Assembly: GCF_001729785.1 (NCBI RefSeq)
Contig: NZ_CP017183.1
Location: forward strand, 1,426,001-1,490,000
Direction of reading: 5' to 3'
Source: Enterobacter hormaechei subsp. xiangfangensis
GTDB lineage: Bacteria; Pseudomonadota; Gammaproteobacteria; Enterobacterales; Enterobacteriaceae
Length of the DNA stretch: 64,000 nt
The notes beneath the pieces are model-generated. The model had not been told where the DNA came from. It saw only the letters and a list, made by a program, of their open reading frames with translations, and did no database searches. Positions 53,530-64,000 of the stretch are shown piece after piece (positions within the stretch are counted from its first letter, which is position 1; each line of letters begins with the position of its first letter). The translations under genes and the position numbers were made by a program.

Positions 53530-54468
53530 ATGAGTAAAGCGGTTATCGCAATTCATGGCGGTGCCGGGGCAATCACCCGTGCACAGCTCAGTCCCGAGCA
53601 GGAGAAGCGTTATATCGATGCGCTGAACGCCATTGTGGAAACAGGCCAGCGGATGCTGGAAGCGGGCGACAGCGCGCTGGACGTGGTGACCGAAGCGGTG
53701 CGCCTGCTGGAGGAGTGTCCGCTGTTTAATGCCGGTATTGGCTCGGTCTTTACGCGCGATGAAACGCACGAGCTGGATGCCTGCGTGATGGACGGCGTCA
53801 CCCTGAAAGCGGGCGCGGTAGCGGGCGTCAGCCGTCTGCGTAATCCGGTGCTGGCCGCGCGTCTGGTGATGGAACAAAGCCCGCATGTGCTGCTGGCCGG
53901 GGCGGGGGCGGAAAAATTTGCCGTCGAGCACGGGATGGACACGGTCTCGCCCGAGCTTTTTTCCACCGAGGAGCGTTACCGGCAACTGCTGGAGGCCCGT
54001 ACAGCGGGGATGACGCAGCTGGACCATGCCGCGCCGCTCGATGAACGCAGCAAAATGGGCACGGTAGGCGCGGTGGCGCTGGATAAAGCCGGTAACCTCG
54101 CCGCCGCGACGTCGACAGGCGGCATGACCAACAAACTTCCCGGTCGCGTCGGCGACAGCCCGCTGCCGGGGGCCGGGTGTTACGCCAATAACGCCACCGC
54201 GGCGGTGTCATGCACCGGCACCGGCGAAGTGTTTATCCGCGCGCTGGCGGCCTACGACATTACCGCACTAATGGATTACGGCGGATTAAGCCTGAGTGAA
54301 GCCTGCGAGCGGGTAGTGATGGAGAAGCTGCCGGCGCTGGGCGGGATTGGCGGCTTAATTGCGGTGGATCGGGAGGGCAACGTGGCTCTGCCGTTCAACA
54401 GTGAAGGGATGTACCGGGCGTGGGGGTATGCCGGCGATGCGCCCAGCACAGGCATTTATCGTGAATAA
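53530..54468 (+). CDS. iaaA: isoaspartyl peptidase/L-asparaginase IaaA
   Basis: A 312-residue Ntn-hydrolase precursor that cleaves itself into two subunits before the nucleophile Thr in [12 protein letters not shown] (about residue 178-179). It hydrolyses isoaspartyl dipeptides. It begins the group iaaA-gsiABCD, which in E. coli is one operon; the gap to gsiA is only 11 bases here. The link of a peptidase to a glutathione importer suggests use of imported peptides. Confidence 0.95.
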   Translation: MSKAVIAIHGGAGAITRAQLSPEQEKRYIDALNAIVETGQRMLEAGDSALDVVTEAVRLLEECPLFNAGIGSVFTRDETHELDACVMDGVTLKAGAVAGVSRLRNPVLAARLVMEQSPHVLLAGAGAEKFAVEHGMDTVSPELFSTEERYRQLLEARTAGMTQLDHAAPLDERSKMGTVGAVALDKAGNLAAATSTGGMTNKLPGRVGDSPLPGAGCYANNATAAVSCTGTGEVFIRALAAYDITALMDYGGLSLSEACERVVMEKLPALGGIGGLIAVDREGNVALPFNSEGMYRAWGYAGDAPSTGIYRE

Positions 54469-54479
54469 GGGGGCATTGC

Positions 54480-56351
54480 GTGCCGCACCGTGAAGAGCTG
54501 GACAACTGCGAAGTGCTGGCTGTCCACCAACTGAATATTGCGTTTCAGGAAGAGCGGCAGTTCATCCCCGCAGTACAGAATTTATCGTTTTCGCTCAGGC
54601 GCGGCGAGACGCTGGCGATTGTTGGCGAATCAGGTTCCGGTAAATCCGTTACCGCGCTGGCGCTGATGCGTCTGCTTGAGCAGACGGGCGGGCAGGTCAC
54701 CAGCGAGCGGATGCTGTTGCGCCGTCGCAACCGTCAGGTTATCGATCTCAACGAGCTGAGCGCGTCCCGGATGCAGGGTGTGCGCGGGGCAGATATTGCG
54801 ATGATTTTTCAGGAGCCGATGACCTCCCTGAACCCGGTTTTCCCGGTGGGCGAGCAGATTGCCGAATCTATCCGCCTGCATCAGGGACTGAGCGGTGATG
54901 AGGCGCTCAACGAAGCAAAACGGATGCTGGAGCTGGTGCGTATCCCTGAGGCGCACGCGATTTTGTCCCGCTACCCGCATCAGCTTTCCGGCGGCATGCG
55001 CCAGCGGGTGATGATTGCGATGGCGCTGTCGTGCCGTCCGGCGGTACTCATTGCGGACGAACCCACCACGGCGCTTGATGTCACCATTCAGGCCCAGATC
55101 CTGCAACTGATTAAGGTGTTGCAGCAGGAGATGGAGATGGGGGTGATTTTCATCACCCACGATATGGGGGTGGTGGCGGACATTGCCGATCGGGTGCTGG
55201 TTATGCATCAGGGCAATGCCGTGGAAACCGGCACGGTGGAGCAGGTCTTTCATGCGCCGGTGCATTCTTATACCAAAGCGCTGCTGGCGGCGGTCCCGCG
55301 TCTGGGGGCCATGAATGGCAGTGATTTTCCGCGCCGTTTTCCGCTGATCTCACAGACCGAACAGGGTAAGCAGGAAGACGAAACCGAGCAGGATACGGTG
55401 GTTCCCGGCAGGCCAATCCTCGAAGTGCGTGACCTGGTGACCCGTTTCCCGCTGCGTAGCGGGATCCTCAATCGCGTGAAGCGCGAAGTGCATGCGGTTG
55501 AAAACGTCAGTTTTGATCTCTGGCCGGGCGAAACGCTGGCGCTGGTGGGGGAGTCCGGCTGCGGTAAATCCACCACCGGACGGGCGCTGCTCAGGCTGGT
55601 GGCGTCGCAGGAGGGGAGCATCACCTTCAACGGTGAGCGCATCGACACGCTCCCTAACAGTAAATTGCAGGCGGTACGCCGGGATATTCAGTTTATATTC
55701 CAGGATCCTTATGCGTCGCTCGATCCGCGCCATACGGTGGGGTACTCGATTATGGAGCCGCTGCGGGTGCATAACCTGCTCGACGGTGAAGACGCGCAGC
55801 GCCGCGTCGCGTGGCTGCTGGAGCGCGTGGGCCTGAAGCCGGAGCATGCCTGGCGTTATCCGCACGAATTTTCTGGCGGTCAGCGACAGCGTATCTGCAT
55901 AGCCCGGGCATTAGCCCTGAATCCGAAGGTGGTGATTGCGGATGAGTCCGTGTCAGCGCTGGATGTCTCCATCCGCGCGCAAATCATCAATCTCCTGCTC
56001 GATTTACAGCGGGATTTAGGCATTGCGTTTCTGTTTATCTCCCACGATATGGCGGTGGTGGAGCGGATCAGCCATCGCGTGGCGGTGATGTACATGGGGC
56101 AAATAGTTGAAATCGGCCCCCGTCGGGCGGTGTTTGAAAACCCGCAGCACCCGTACACCCGCAAGCTGATGGCCGCCGTACCGGTTGCCGATCCTGAGCA
56201 TCGTCACGCCCAGCGCGTGCTGTTGCAGGACGAAATGCCGAGCAATATTCGTAAACGGGGCGAAACCCTTGAGCGCGTGGCGCTGCGTGAGGTGGGTCCC
56301 GGTCATTTTGTCGCACCACCGCGTCAGGGCAATGCATTCTCGCGGTTATAA
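54480..56351 (+). CDS. gsiA: glutathione importer ATPase GsiA
   Basis: A 623-residue protein with two fused ABC ATPase domains of the Opp/Dpp type: Walker A GESGSGKS near 50 and GESGCGKST near 361, signatures LSGGMRQR and FSGGQRQR. It energises the glutathione importer GsiABCD. The GTG start follows AAGGGGG; length equals E. coli GsiA. Cysteines are few and it lacks membrane segments, as expected of a peripheral ATPase. Confidence 0.97.
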   Translation: MPHREELDNCEVLAVHQLNIAFQEERQFIPAVQNLSFSLRRGETLAIVGESGSGKSVTALALMRLLEQTGGQVTSERMLLRRRNRQVIDLNELSASRMQGVRGADIAMIFQEPMTSLNPVFPVGEQIAESIRLHQGLSGDEALNEAKRMLELVRIPEAHAILSRYPHQLSGGMRQRVMIAMALSCRPAVLIADEPTTALDVTIQAQILQLIKVLQQEMEMGVIFITHDMGVVADIADRVLVMHQGNAVETGTVEQVFHAPVHSYTKALLAAVPRLGAMNGSDFPRRFPLISQTEQGKQEDETEQDTVVPGRPILEVRDLVTRFPLRSGILNRVKREVHAVENVSFDLWPGETLALVGESGCGKSTTGRALLRLVASQEGSITFNGERIDTLPNSKLQAVRRDIQFIFQDPYASLDPRHTVGYSIMEPLRVHNLLDGEDAQRRVAWLLERVGLKPEHAWRYPHEFSGGQRQRICIARALALNPKVVIADESVSALDVSIRAQIINLLLDLQRDLGIAFLFISHDMAVVERISHRVAVMYMGQIVEIGPRRAVFENPQHPYTRKLMAAVPVADPEHRHAQRVLLQDEMPSNIRKRGETLERVALREVGPGHFVAPPRQGNAFSRL

Positions 56352-56374
56352 CTTACAACAGGCAGGAGAACACA

Positions 56375-57913
56375 ATGGTTCCTTTTGTTGCTCGTCAATG
56401 GCTGCTTGCCGCGAGCGTGACGGCTGCGCTGGCCGCCGCCCCCGCGTTCGCGGCGAAAGATGTGGTGGTGGCTGTGGGGTCTAACTTCACGACGCTGGAT
56501 CCGTATGATGCTAACGACACCCTTTCTCAGGCGGTGGCAAAATCTTTCTACCAGGGGCTGTTCGGCCTGGACCGCGAGATGAAGCTGAAAAACGTGCTGG
56601 CGGAAGGCTATACCGTGTCGGACGATGGGCTGGTCTATACCGTTAAGCTCCGTACCGGCGTGAAGTTCCAGGACGGCACCGACTTCAACGCCGAGGCGGT
56701 TAAGATCAACCTGGACCGTGCCAGCAATCCGGAGAACGGCCTTAAGCGCTACAACCTGTATAAAAATATCGCCAGCACCGAGGCGGTTGACCCGGCGACG
56801 GTGAAGATCGTCCTGAAAGAGCCGTTCTCGGCGTTTATCAATATTCTGGCGCATCCCGCGACGGCGATGATTTCGCCCGCCGCCCTGAAAAAATACGGCA
56901 AAGAGATTGGCTTCCACCCGGTGGGAACCGGGCCGTACGAACTGCTTACCTGGAACCAGACCGATTTTGTGAAGGTGAAAAAATTCGCCGGATACTGGCA
57001 GCAGGGGCTGCCGAAGCTGGATACAATCACCTGGCGTCCGGTCGTGGACAACAATACCCGTGCCGCGATGTTGCAAACCGGCGAAGCGCAGTTTGCCTTC
57101 CCGATCCCTTACGAACAGGCGGCGCTGCTGGCGAAAAACAGTAAGCTGGAGCTGGTGGCCAGCCCGTCGATTATGCAGCGCTACATCAGCATGAACGTCA
57201 CGCAGAAACCGTTCGATAACCCGAAGGTGCGCGAAGCCATCAACTACGCCATTAACCGTCAGGCGCTGGTGAAGGTGGCCTTTGCCGGTTACGCCACTCC
57301 CGCGACGGGCGTGATGCCGCCAGCCATCGAGTATGCGCAGAGCTACCAGCCGTGGCCGTACGATCCGGCGAAAGCGCGGGAGCTGCTGAAAGAGGCGGGC
57401 TATCCGAACGGCTTTAGCACCACGCTGTGGTCGTCGCATAACCACAGTACCGCGCAGAAGGTGCTGCAATTTACCCAGCAGCAGCTGGCGCAGGTGGGCA
57501 TTAAAGCCAGGGTCACGGCGATGGATGCCGGACAGCGAGCGGCGGAAGTGGAAGGCAAAGGACAGAAAGAGAGCGGCGTACGGATGTTCTACACCGGCTG
57601 GACGGCTTCAACCGGTGAAGCGGACTGGTCCCTGTCGCCGCTGTTTGCTTCCCAGAACTGGCCGCCAACGCTGTTCAATACCGCGTTCTACAGTAATCCG
57701 CAGGTGGATAAAGATCTGGCCGATGCCCTGAAAACCACCAAACCGGAAGAGAAAGCGCGCCTGTACAAAGAGGCGCAGGACATTATCTGGAAAGAGTCGC
57801 CGTGGGTGCCGCTGGTGGTGGAAAAACTGGTCTCAGCCCACAACAAAGCGCTGACCGGTTTTTACATCATGCCGGATACGGGCTTTAGCTTTGATGACGC
57901 GGATTTAAAATAA
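56375..57913 (+). CDS. gsiB: glutathione-binding protein GsiB
   Basis: A 512-residue periplasmic solute-binding protein of the peptide family (SBP_bac_5). The signal peptide ends at APAFA (about residue 26). Family motif [20 protein letters not shown] lies near 60. The ATG follows GCAGGAG. It delivers glutathione to GsiCD. Length equals E. coli GsiB (512). Confidence 0.97.
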   Translation: MVPFVARQWLLAASVTAALAAAPAFAAKDVVVAVGSNFTTLDPYDANDTLSQAVAKSFYQGLFGLDREMKLKNVLAEGYTVSDDGLVYTVKLRTGVKFQDGTDFNAEAVKINLDRASNPENGLKRYNLYKNIASTEAVDPATVKIVLKEPFSAFINILAHPATAMISPAALKKYGKEIGFHPVGTGPYELLTWNQTDFVKVKKFAGYWQQGLPKLDTITWRPVVDNNTRAAMLQTGEAQFAFPIPYEQAALLAKNSKLELVASPSIMQRYISMNVTQKPFDNPKVREAINYAINRQALVKVAFAGYATPATGVMPPAIEYAQSYQPWPYDPAKARELLKEAGYPNGFSTTLWSSHNHSTAQKVLQFTQQQLAQVGIKARVTAMDAGQRAAEVEGKGQKESGVRMFYTGWTASTGEADWSLSPLFASQNWPPTLFNTAFYSNPQVDKDLADALKTTKPEEKARLYKEAQDIIWKESPWVPLVVEKLVSAHNKALTGFYIMPDTGFSFDDADLK

Positions 57914-57918
57914 AACTC

Positions 57919-58839
57919 ATGCTGAATTATGTGTGTAAACGCCTGCTGGGGCTTATCCCGACGCTGCTGATTGTGGCCGTGCTGGTGTTTTTGTTTGTCC
58001 ATATGCTGCCCGGCGATCCAGCGCGTTTGATTGCCGGACCGGAAGCGGATGCGACGGTTATTGAACTGGTGCGTAAACAGCTCGGTCTTGACCAGCCGCT
58101 GTACAGGCAATTTCTGCGTTACATTGGCAATGTCCTTCAGGGCGATTTCGGCATCTCAATGGTGTCGCGTCGTCCGGTGTCGGAGGAGATTGCCAGCCGC
58201 TTTATGCCTACCTTCTGGTTAACGATTGCCAGTATGAGCTGGGCGGTAGTGTTTGGCCTGGGAGCGGGGATTGTCGCCGCCGTCTGGCGCAACCGCTGGC
58301 CGGATAAGCTCGGTATGGCGCTGGCGGTCACCGGCATCTCTTTCCCGGCGTTTGCGCTGGGCATGCTACTGATGCAGATTTTCTCCGTTGAGCTGGGCTG
58401 GTTGCCGACCGTCGGGGCCGACACCTGGAAGCACTACATTCTTCCCTCTATGACGCTTGGCGCGGCCGTTGCGGCGGTGATGGCTCGGTTTACCCGCGCC
58501 TCGTTTGTCGACGTGCTGAGCGAAGATTACATTCGCACCGCGCGGGCAAAAGGGGTGAGTGAGAAATGGGTCATTCTGAAGCATGGTTTTCGTAATGCGA
58601 TGATACCGGTGGTCACGATGATGGGGCTACAGTTCGGCTTCCTGCTGGGCGGCTCTATTGTGGTTGAGAAGGTCTTTAACTGGCCGGGGCTGGGGCGCCT
58701 GCTGGTCGACTCGGTCGATATGCGTGACTATCCGGTCATTCAGGCTGAAGTCCTGCTTTTCTCGCTGGAGTTTATTCTTATCAACTTAGTGGTGGATGTG
58801 CTATACGCCGCCATTAACCCGGCCATCAGGTATAAGTAA
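57919..58839 (+). CDS. gsiC: glutathione importer permease GsiC
   Basis: A 306-residue inner-membrane permease of the DppB/OppB type with six membrane helices and the EAA-type loop ([21 protein letters not shown], split here, near residues 197-217). It starts 5 bases after gsiB and ends one base before gsiD. Confidence 0.97.
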   Translation: MLNYVCKRLLGLIPTLLIVAVLVFLFVHMLPGDPARLIAGPEADATVIELVRKQLGLDQPLYRQFLRYIGNVLQGDFGISMVSRRPVSEEIASRFMPTFWLTIASMSWAVVFGLGAGIVAAVWRNRWPDKLGMALAVTGISFPAFALGMLLMQIFSVELGWLPTVGADTWKHYILPSMTLGAAVAAVMARFTRASFVDVLSEDYIRTARAKGVSEKWVILKHGFRNAMIPVVTMMGLQFGFLLGGSIVVEKVFNWPGLGRLLVDSVDMRDYPVIQAEVLLFSLEFILINLVVDVLYAAINPAIRYK

Positions 58840-58840
58840 G

Positions 58841-59752
58841 ATGCGATTACTGAACTGGCGTCGCCAGGCCATTTTAAACGCTATGCCGGGGATCAGGCCG
58901 GACCATATTCGCACCCCGTGGATTGAGTTCTGGCGTCGATTCCGTCGTCAGCCCGTCGCTATGGTCGCCGGGTTGTTTGTGTTACTGCTGATCCTGGTGG
59001 CGATTATCGCCCCCTGGTTAGCCCCGTTTGATGCGGAAAACTACTTCGATTACGACCGGCTGAACGATGGACCGTCGATGATGCACTGGTTTGGCGTGGA
59101 CTCGCTCGGGCGCGATATTTTCAGCCGCGTGCTGGTAGGGGCGCAGATCTCGCTGGCGGCCGGGGTCTTTGCGGTGCTGATGGGCGCAGCAATTGGCACC
59201 GTGTTGGGGCTGGTGGCCGGGTACTACGAAGGCTGGTGGGACCGCATCATCATGCGTATCTGCGATGTGCTGTTTGCCTTTCCCGGTATTCTGCTGGCGA
59301 TTGCCGTGGTGGCGGTGATGGGCAGCGGCATGGCGAACGTCATCATCGCCGTGGCGGTATTCTCGATTCCCGCTTTCGCGCGTCTGGTACGTGGCAACAC
59401 GCTGGTGCTGAAGCAGCAGACCTTTATCGAGTCGGCGCGCAGCATGGGAGCCAGCGATGCCACCATCCTGTTCAGCCATATTCTGCCGGGAACGGTCTCG
59501 TCTATCGTGGTCTATTTCACCATGCGCATAGGCGTGTCGATTATCTCGGCGGCCAGCCTGTCGTTTCTGGGGTTAGGCGCACAGCCGCCGACGCCGGAGT
59601 GGGGCGCGATGCTGAACGAGGCGCGGGCGGATATGGTGATTGCGCCACACGTGGCGATCTTCCCGAGCCTGGCGATTTTCCTGACCGTGCTGGCGTTTAA
59701 TTTACTGGGGGATGGGCTGCGCGACGCGCTGGATCCGCGGATAAAAGGGTAG
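58841..59752 (+). CDS. gsiD: glutathione importer permease GsiD
   Basis: A 303-residue permease of the DppC/OppC type with a cytoplasmic N-terminus, six membrane helices and the EAA loop [20 protein letters not shown] near residue 205. The ATG at 58841 lies one base after the gsiC stop; an upstream frame overlapping gsiC is not used. Last gene of the operon; K-12 yliE and yliF, which follow gsiD there, are missing and rimO comes next. Confidence 0.97.
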   Translation: MRLLNWRRQAILNAMPGIRPDHIRTPWIEFWRRFRRQPVAMVAGLFVLLLILVAIIAPWLAPFDAENYFDYDRLNDGPSMMHWFGVDSLGRDIFSRVLVGAQISLAAGVFAVLMGAAIGTVLGLVAGYYEGWWDRIIMRICDVLFAFPGILLAIAVVAVMGSGMANVIIAVAVFSIPAFARLVRGNTLVLKQQTFIESARSMGASDATILFSHILPGTVSSIVVYFTMRIGVSIISAASLSFLGLGAQPPTPEWGAMLNEARADMVIAPHVAIFPSLAIFLTVLAFNLLGDGLRDALDPRIKG

Positions 59753-59765
59753 TGCTGTGGAATGT

Positions 59766-59793
59766 GCCGGGTGGCGGCGACGCCTTACCCGGC
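59766..59793. repeat. REP palindrome between gsiD and rimO
   Basis: GCCGGGTGGCGGCGACGCCT followed by TACCCGGC, a REP element between convergent genes, nearly identical with the one at 39633. Confidence 0.85.
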
Positions 59794-59815
59794 CTGGAAC
59801 AGAGGCGTGGGGAGA

Positions 59816-61141
59816 TTAAACCCGGCTGCCCCACAAATCATACTCGTCGGCGTTTTCGACCTTCACGCGAATAATATCGCCCGGCTTGACGTTGGTTTCG
59901 CCGTTCAGGTACACCGCGCCGTCGATTTCAGGCGCATCCGCCATGCTGCGGCCAATCGCGCCTTCTTCGTCCACTTCGTCGATAATCACCAGAATTTCGC
60001 GGCCCACTTTCTCCTGCAAGCGTTCAGCAGAGATCTGCTGTTGCAGCTGCATAAAGCGGTTCCAGCGCTCCTCTTTTACCTCTTCCGGTACCTGGTCCGC
60101 CAGCTCGTTGGCCGTTGCGCCTTCAACCGGGCTGTACTTGAAGCAGCCGACGCGATCCAGACGCGCCTCTTTCAGGAAGTCGAGCAGCATCTGGAAATCT
60201 TCTTCGGTTTCACCCGGGAAGCCGACAATAAAGGTGGAGCGCAGGGTAAGATCCGGGCAGATCTCACGCCACTGCTTGATGCGCGCCAGCTGGCGGTCAA
60301 CGGAGCCAGGACGTTTCATCAGCTTCAGAATGCGCGGGCTGGCATGCTGTAGCGGGATATCCAGGTACGGCAGGATTTTGCCTTCCGCCATCAGCGGGAT
60401 CACATCGTCAACGTGCGGGTACGGGTAGACGTAGTGCAGACGCGTCCAGATCCCGAGCTTAGCCAGCTGCTCGCACAGGCCGACCATGCTGGTTTTCACT
60501 GGCTCGCCGTTGTGGAAACCGGAACGGTGTTTAACGTCCACGCCGTAGGCGGAGGTGTCCTGGGAGATGACCAGCAGCTCCTTCACGCCCGCGTCGGCCA
60601 GGCGTTTGGCTTCTGCCAGCACCTCGCCAATCGGACGGCTCACCAGATCGCCACGCATCGACGGGATGATGCAGAAGGTGCAGCGATGGTTGCAGCCTTC
60701 GGAAATTTTCAGGTAGGCGTAGTGGCGCGGCGTCAGCTTCACGCCCTGTTCCGGCACCAGGCTCAGGAACGGGTTGTGCTTTGGTTTGGGGACGTAGTGA
60801 TGAACATGTTCCAGCACCTGCTCGTAGCTGTGTGGACCGGTGATCTCCAGCACCTTCGGGTGCACTTCACGGATCTGGTCTTCTTTTGCGCCCAGGCAGC
60901 CGGTCACAATCACTTTGCCGTTTTCCGTCAGGGCTTCACCAATGGCTTCCAGGGATTCCTGAACCGCGCTGTCGATAAAGCCGCAGGTGTTGACGATCAC
61001 CATGTCGGCGTTGTCGTAGCTTGGCACCACGTCATAGCCTTCAGTGCGAAGTTCAGTCAGGATGCGTTCGGAGTCCACCAGGTTCTTCGGGCAGCCCAGG
61101 GAGACAAAGCCGATTTTCGGCGGGTGCGTAACATTGCTCAT
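59816..61141 (-). CDS. rimO: ribosomal protein uS12 methylthiotransferase RimO
   Basis: A 441-residue radical SAM enzyme that methylthiolates Asp88 of ribosomal protein S12. It has the N-terminal UPF0004 domain with three cluster cysteines (near residues 19, 52 and 82), the radical SAM motif [12 protein letters not shown] near 150, and a C-terminal TRAM domain. Length equals E. coli RimO. It is monocistronic. Confidence 0.97.
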   Translation of the reverse strand: MSNVTHPPKIGFVSLGCPKNLVDSERILTELRTEGYDVVPSYDNADMVIVNTCGFIDSAVQESLEAIGEALTENGKVIVTGCLGAKEDQIREVHPKVLEITGPHSYEQVLEHVHHYVPKPKHNPFLSLVPEQGVKLTPRHYAYLKISEGCNHRCTFCIIPSMRGDLVSRPIGEVLAEAKRLADAGVKELLVISQDTSAYGVDVKHRSGFHNGEPVKTSMVGLCEQLAKLGIWTRLHYVYPYPHVDDVIPLMAEGKILPYLDIPLQHASPRILKLMKRPGSVDRQLARIKQWREICPDLTLRSTFIVGFPGETEEDFQMLLDFLKEARLDRVGCFKYSPVEGATANELADQVPEEVKEERWNRFMQLQQQISAERLQEKVGREILVIIDEVDEEGAIGRSMADAPEIDGAVYLNGETNVKPGDIIRVKVENADEYDLWGSRV

Positions 61142-61357
61142 AGGTTAAAAATTCATCAATTATGGAGTTATCAGGGCGGGATTTTACAGCGTATCGCAGG
61201 GGATTTATACACTCTTGATGGCGCAGTTGAGGCCGGCAATCGTTGTAACATTGTAAAGAATGTTAATCAGTTATCGTTTATTGATCCCAGGCATTACATT
61301 GTACAAAAAATGACCTTATTCTTAATGAGGTAACATGGCTGACAGAGGAGGAATAGC

Positions 61358-61741
61358 ATGTCCGTTGACAGACTGAAACGCGATCTGCTTAACAAGCTGA
61401 TCAACGCCCGAATCGACCTGGCTGCATATCTGCAACTCCGCAAGGCGAAAGGGTATATGTCAGTCAGCGAAAGCGAAAATCTGCGTGATAACTTCTTTGA
61501 ACTTTGCAATTTCATGCGTGAAAAAGCACCCATCCTGAAAGCGCACTACGCTGAAAGCGAATTAGTGGCGCTGCGCCGCGCTGCCGAGGTGCTCTCCATC
61601 GCCGGGGTCTGTTTGATGAACGGACGTCACGACTGCCCGAATTTTATTGCCGTTAACGCGGAGAAGCTTGAAAACTGCCTGACCACGCTCGCGCTTTGCA
61701 TTATGTGTCTGAACAAGCCGGAAACGCTTGCCCGGCACTGA
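61358..61741 (+). CDS. bssR: biofilm regulator BssR
   Basis: A 127-residue cytoplasmic protein, equal in length to E. coli BssR, sharing LRKAKGYMSVSES near residue 27 and the C-terminal NAEKLENCL. BssR influences biofilm formation through indole and AI-2 signalling in E. coli; it has no recognised DNA-binding domain. The ATG follows GAGGAGGAATAGC, a very strong ribosome binding site. The middle part diverges from E. coli, so identity rests on ends, length and position between rimO and yliI. Confidence 0.92.
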   Translation: MSVDRLKRDLLNKLINARIDLAAYLQLRKAKGYMSVSESENLRDNFFELCNFMREKAPILKAHYAESELVALRRAAEVLSIAGVCLMNGRHDCPNFIAVNAEKLENCLTTLALCIMCLNKPETLARH

Positions 61742-61847
61742 ACGCGGGGGAGGCAACTCCCCCTTCTGATTAAGCTTTTGTAAAAGTGGTAACGCACCCG
61801 GGAACAGTGGCTAATCTTTAAGCCATATGTCGATAAAGGAGTGCGTT

Positions 61848-62966
61848 ATGCCTCGATCCTCGCTGATTTTCCTTCCAGTCTTGTTATTCCCGCTTTCACT
61901 GCTTGCAGCGCCTGAGACGGTTAAGGTCGACGTGCTACAGACAAAACTGGATCACCCCTGGTCGCTGGCGTTTCTGCCAGATAACAAGGGGCTGCTCATC
62001 ACGCTCAAAGACGGGCAGCTTAAGCACTGGCAGGCAGGGAAAGGGCTCTCCGATCCGATTGTCGGCGTGCCGAAAGTGTGGGCGAGCGGCCAGGGCGGAC
62101 TGCTGGACGTCGCGCTGGCCCCGGATTTTGCACAATCACGGCGGGTCTGGCTCAGCTTCGCCGAGGCAGGTAATGATGGCAAAGCGGGTACCGCGGTGGG
62201 CTACGGGCGGTTGAGCGATGACCTGTCGCGCATTGAGGGCTTCCAGGTGGTGTTCCGACAGATGCCGAAGCTCTCTACCGGCAACCACTTTGGCGGACGG
62301 CTGGTGTTCGACGGCAAAGGCCATCTTTTTATTGGCCTGGGTGAAAACAACCAGCGCCCGACGGCGCAGGATCTGGACAAGCTTCAGGGCAAGGTGGTGC
62401 GCCTGACGGAGGACGGAAAAGTGCCACCGGATAATCCGTTTGTGAACACCGCCGGTGCGCGCCCGGAAATCTGGTCCTATGGCATTCGCAACCCGCAGGG
62501 AATGGCGATGAACCCGTGGAGTGACACGCTGTGGCTCAACGAACACGGACCACGCGGTGGGGATGAGGTTAACATTCCTGAGAAGGGCAAAAACTACGGC
62601 TGGCCCCTGGCGACGCACGGGATCAATTACAGCGGCCTGAAAATCCCGGAAGCGAAAGGCGAGCACGTTGAGGGCACTGAAAAACCGCTGTTTGTCTGGA
62701 AAGTGTCGCCCGCCGTCAGCGGCATGGCGTTCTACAACAGCGACGTCTTCCCGCAGTGGAAAAACAAGCTGTTTATCGGCGCGCTGAAGGAGAAAGACGT
62801 CATCGTGCTGAGCGTGAAGGGCAATAGCGTGACGGAGGATGGGCGAATTCTTGGGGATAAAGATCAGCGTATCCGCGATGTGCGCGTCGGGCCGGATGGT
62901 TATCTGTACGTGCTGACCGACGAGACGGACGGGCAGCTTTGGAAAGTCAGCCCGTCCGGGTCGTAA
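61848..62966 (+). CDS. yliI: PQQ-dependent aldose sugar dehydrogenase YliI
   Basis: A 372-residue periplasmic six-bladed beta-propeller with a signal peptide ending at SLLAA. E. coli YliI (Asd) is a soluble aldose dehydrogenase that needs added PQQ and calcium. The catalytic-base-type histidine is in STGNHFGGRL near residue 143, and NEHGPRGGDEVN near 232 is conserved. The ATG at 61848 follows AAGGAGTGCGTT; seven upstream codons are not used. It ends exactly where convergent gstB ends. Confidence 0.95.
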   Translation: MPRSSLIFLPVLLFPLSLLAAPETVKVDVLQTKLDHPWSLAFLPDNKGLLITLKDGQLKHWQAGKGLSDPIVGVPKVWASGQGGLLDVALAPDFAQSRRVWLSFAEAGNDGKAGTAVGYGRLSDDLSRIEGFQVVFRQMPKLSTGNHFGGRLVFDGKGHLFIGLGENNQRPTAQDLDKLQGKVVRLTEDGKVPPDNPFVNTAGARPEIWSYGIRNPQGMAMNPWSDTLWLNEHGPRGGDEVNIPEKGKNYGWPLATHGINYSGLKIPEAKGEHVEGTEKPLFVWKVSPAVSGMAFYNSDVFPQWKNKLFIGALKEKDVIVLSVKGNSVTEDGRILGDKDQRIRDVRVGPDGYLYVLTDETDGQLWKVSPSGS

Positions 62967-63593
62967 TCAGGTCACCGGGATCATCACCACGTTGCGATAC
63001 GCCGGGCGCTCGCTGAGCTGCTGGATCCAGCGCTCAAGGTGAGGGCGCGGGGTCCAGCTGAGACCTATGTTAGTGAGGTTCCAGACGAAGGGGGCGACGG
63101 CGATATCGCCCACGCCGAACGTGTCGCCGGAGAACCAGGTATGCTTCGCCAGTTCGTCGTCCATCATCGCAAACAGCGACTCGCACGCATCCTGGGCGGC
63201 ATGAATGGCGGGATAATCACGATCGGCTTCCGGCGTACGGATAAGCCCCATCAGGATCACGCGGTGCGTGGGGGAAAGCGTCTGGTTTGCCCAGTCCATC
63301 CATTTTTCGCCCTGCGCGCGCTGGGCCGGATTTTCAACCCACAGGCGACCCTGGCCGTACTGCGCGGCGAGATAACGCACAATGGTATTGGACTCCCACA
63401 GCGTGGCGTCTGTCTCGTCATCGCGCAGCAACGGCACCAGCCCGTTTGGGTTCATCGCCAGATAGTCGGCGTCTTTATTCACCCCGAACGCCATGCCAGC
63501 CATAATTTGGTTGAACGGTAAATCCAGCTCCTCCAGCGTCCAGAGCACTTTCTTCACGTTAGTCGAATTGTTCCTGCCCCACAGCGTAATCAT
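62967..63593 (-). CDS. gstB: glutathione S-transferase GstB
   Basis: A 208-residue glutathione transferase with an N-terminal thioredoxin-fold domain (residues 1-80: [33 protein letters not shown] with the glutathione-binding Glu-Ser) and an all-helical C-terminal domain. E. coli GstB acts on bromoacetate and iodoacetate. The start at 63593 follows GGGAG; the longer frame has none. Confidence 0.95.
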   Translation of the reverse strand: MITLWGRNNSTNVKKVLWTLEELDLPFNQIMAGMAFGVNKDADYLAMNPNGLVPLLRDDETDATLWESNTIVRYLAAQYGQGRLWVENPAQRAQGEKWMDWANQTLSPTHRVILMGLIRTPEADRDYPAIHAAQDACESLFAMMDDELAKHTWFSGDTFGVGDIAVAPFVWNLTNIGLSWTPRPHLERWIQQLSERPAYRNVVMIPVT

Positions 63594-63656
63594 ATTTACT
63601 CCCGATGAGATGTGAATCCGAGTCAGCTTTTCGCCATGGTGAGATAAACCTAACAA

Positions 63657-63776
63657 TTACGCAACAGATGCTAAAAAAAACGCCGCAATCAAAGCGTATC
63701 TGAATGTTATTGCATAAACTTTAAAAACTTTACCTGGAACAGGTTTCTTTGAAGGCTGTAGTGCGCTATTACTCAT
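63657..63776 (-). CDS. possible 39-residue membrane protein
   Basis: A short frame between gstB and divergent dacC. It encodes a basic N-terminal part (QPSKKPVPGKVFK) and a hydrophobic C-terminal segment (YALIAAFFLASVA) that could span or insert in the membrane. The ribosome binding site is weak (AAGAAG). I do not recognise it for certain; it could be chance. Confidence 0.4.
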   Translation of the reverse strand: MSNSALQPSKKPVPGKVFKVYAITFRYALIAAFFLASVA

Positions 63777-63836
63777 CGCTTCTTGCGACACGGTGATTGT
63801 GACGTGATTTTTAGAATGGACACTCGGGTGGCATTT

Positions 63837-64000
63837 ATGACGCAAAAAACTTCTTCTCTGCGCAGCCTGGCGGCAGGCTCGGCGCTGCTTTTCCTTTTTG
63901 CCCCAACGCTTCATGCGGCGGAACAGACAGCGCCCGAAGCGCCGCCTGTTGATGCGCGCGCCTGGATCCTGATGGATTACGCCAGCGGGAAAGTGCTGGC
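63837..64000 (+). CDS. dacC: D-alanyl-D-alanine carboxypeptidase DacC (PBP6a), 5' part
   Basis: The first 54 codons of DacC, cut by the window end. The signal peptide ends at LHAAEQ (about residue 28) and the mature start has VDARAWILMDYASGKVLA, the conserved opening of class C low-molecular-weight penicillin-binding proteins; the SxxK active site lies beyond the window. It trims the terminal D-alanine from peptidoglycan pentapeptides. Confidence 0.95.
   Translation, partial: MTQKTSSLRSLAAGSALLFLFAPTLHAAEQTAPEAPPVDARAWILMDYASGKVL

Overview
This window is chromosomal DNA of a gamma-proteobacterium of the Enterobacteriaceae, most likely Enterobacter or a close relative such as Leclercia or Lelliottia. 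Nearly every backbone gene can be aligned from memory with Escherichia coli K-12, in K-12 order, from ybhS to dacC: ybhSFG-cecR, rhlE, dinG, ybiB, ybiJ, ybiI, mcbA, rlmF, ybiO, glnQPH, dps, rhtA, ompX, opgE, mntS, mntR, ybiR, ldtB, ybiT, ybiU, ybiV, ybiWY, fsaA, moeBA, iaaA, gsiABCD, rimO, bssR, yliI, gstB, dacC. Base composition is moderately GC-rich, and REP-type palindromes lie between genes. I saw no rRNA, tRNA, CRISPR array, insertion sequence or integrase. Both end genes (ybhS and dacC) are cut by the window edges.

Four blocks interrupt the K-12 order. (1) 7.45-12.83 kb: a five-gene chaperone-usher fimbrial operon between dinG and ybiB, whose terminator is embedded in the 3' end of dinG. 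(2) 27.99-32.18 kb: an EmrA/EmrB/outer-membrane-factor efflux operon behind a large stem-loop that covers its ribosome binding site, followed at 32.34-33.21 kb by an AT-richer pair that looks like a peptidoglycan amidase toxin and a lipoprotein immunity protein. (3) 33.37-36.85 kb: a beta-glucoside PTS operon (GH1, EIIC, GntR) with two identical palindromic operators. (4) 39.72-44.76 kb: a GH31 glycosidase and an MFS sugar-acid-type transporter, divergent from a LacI-type regulator. K-12 genes not seen where expected are ybiC, ybiX, fiu, yliE and yliF.

The rest is housekeeping: glutamine uptake (glnHPQ, with a sigma54 promoter and NtrC sites), iron and DNA protection (dps), manganese control (mntS/mntR with an MntR box), peptidoglycan crosslinking (ldtB, dacC), molybdenum cofactor synthesis (moeA, moeB), glutathione import (gsiABCD behind iaaA), and ribosome modification (rlmF, rimO).

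The most interesting new signals are: a 16-base motif, TTTCATTCGAAAGTAA, found three times, before ybiU, ybiV and in the ybiY-fsaA divergent region, which suggests one unknown regulon joining the glycyl-radical enzyme pair, FsaA, a sugar phosphatase and YbiU; the orphan amidase/immunity pair; the hairpin masking the efflux operon start; and the apparent uncoupling of ybiB from the SOS-controlled dinG promoter by the fimbrial block.
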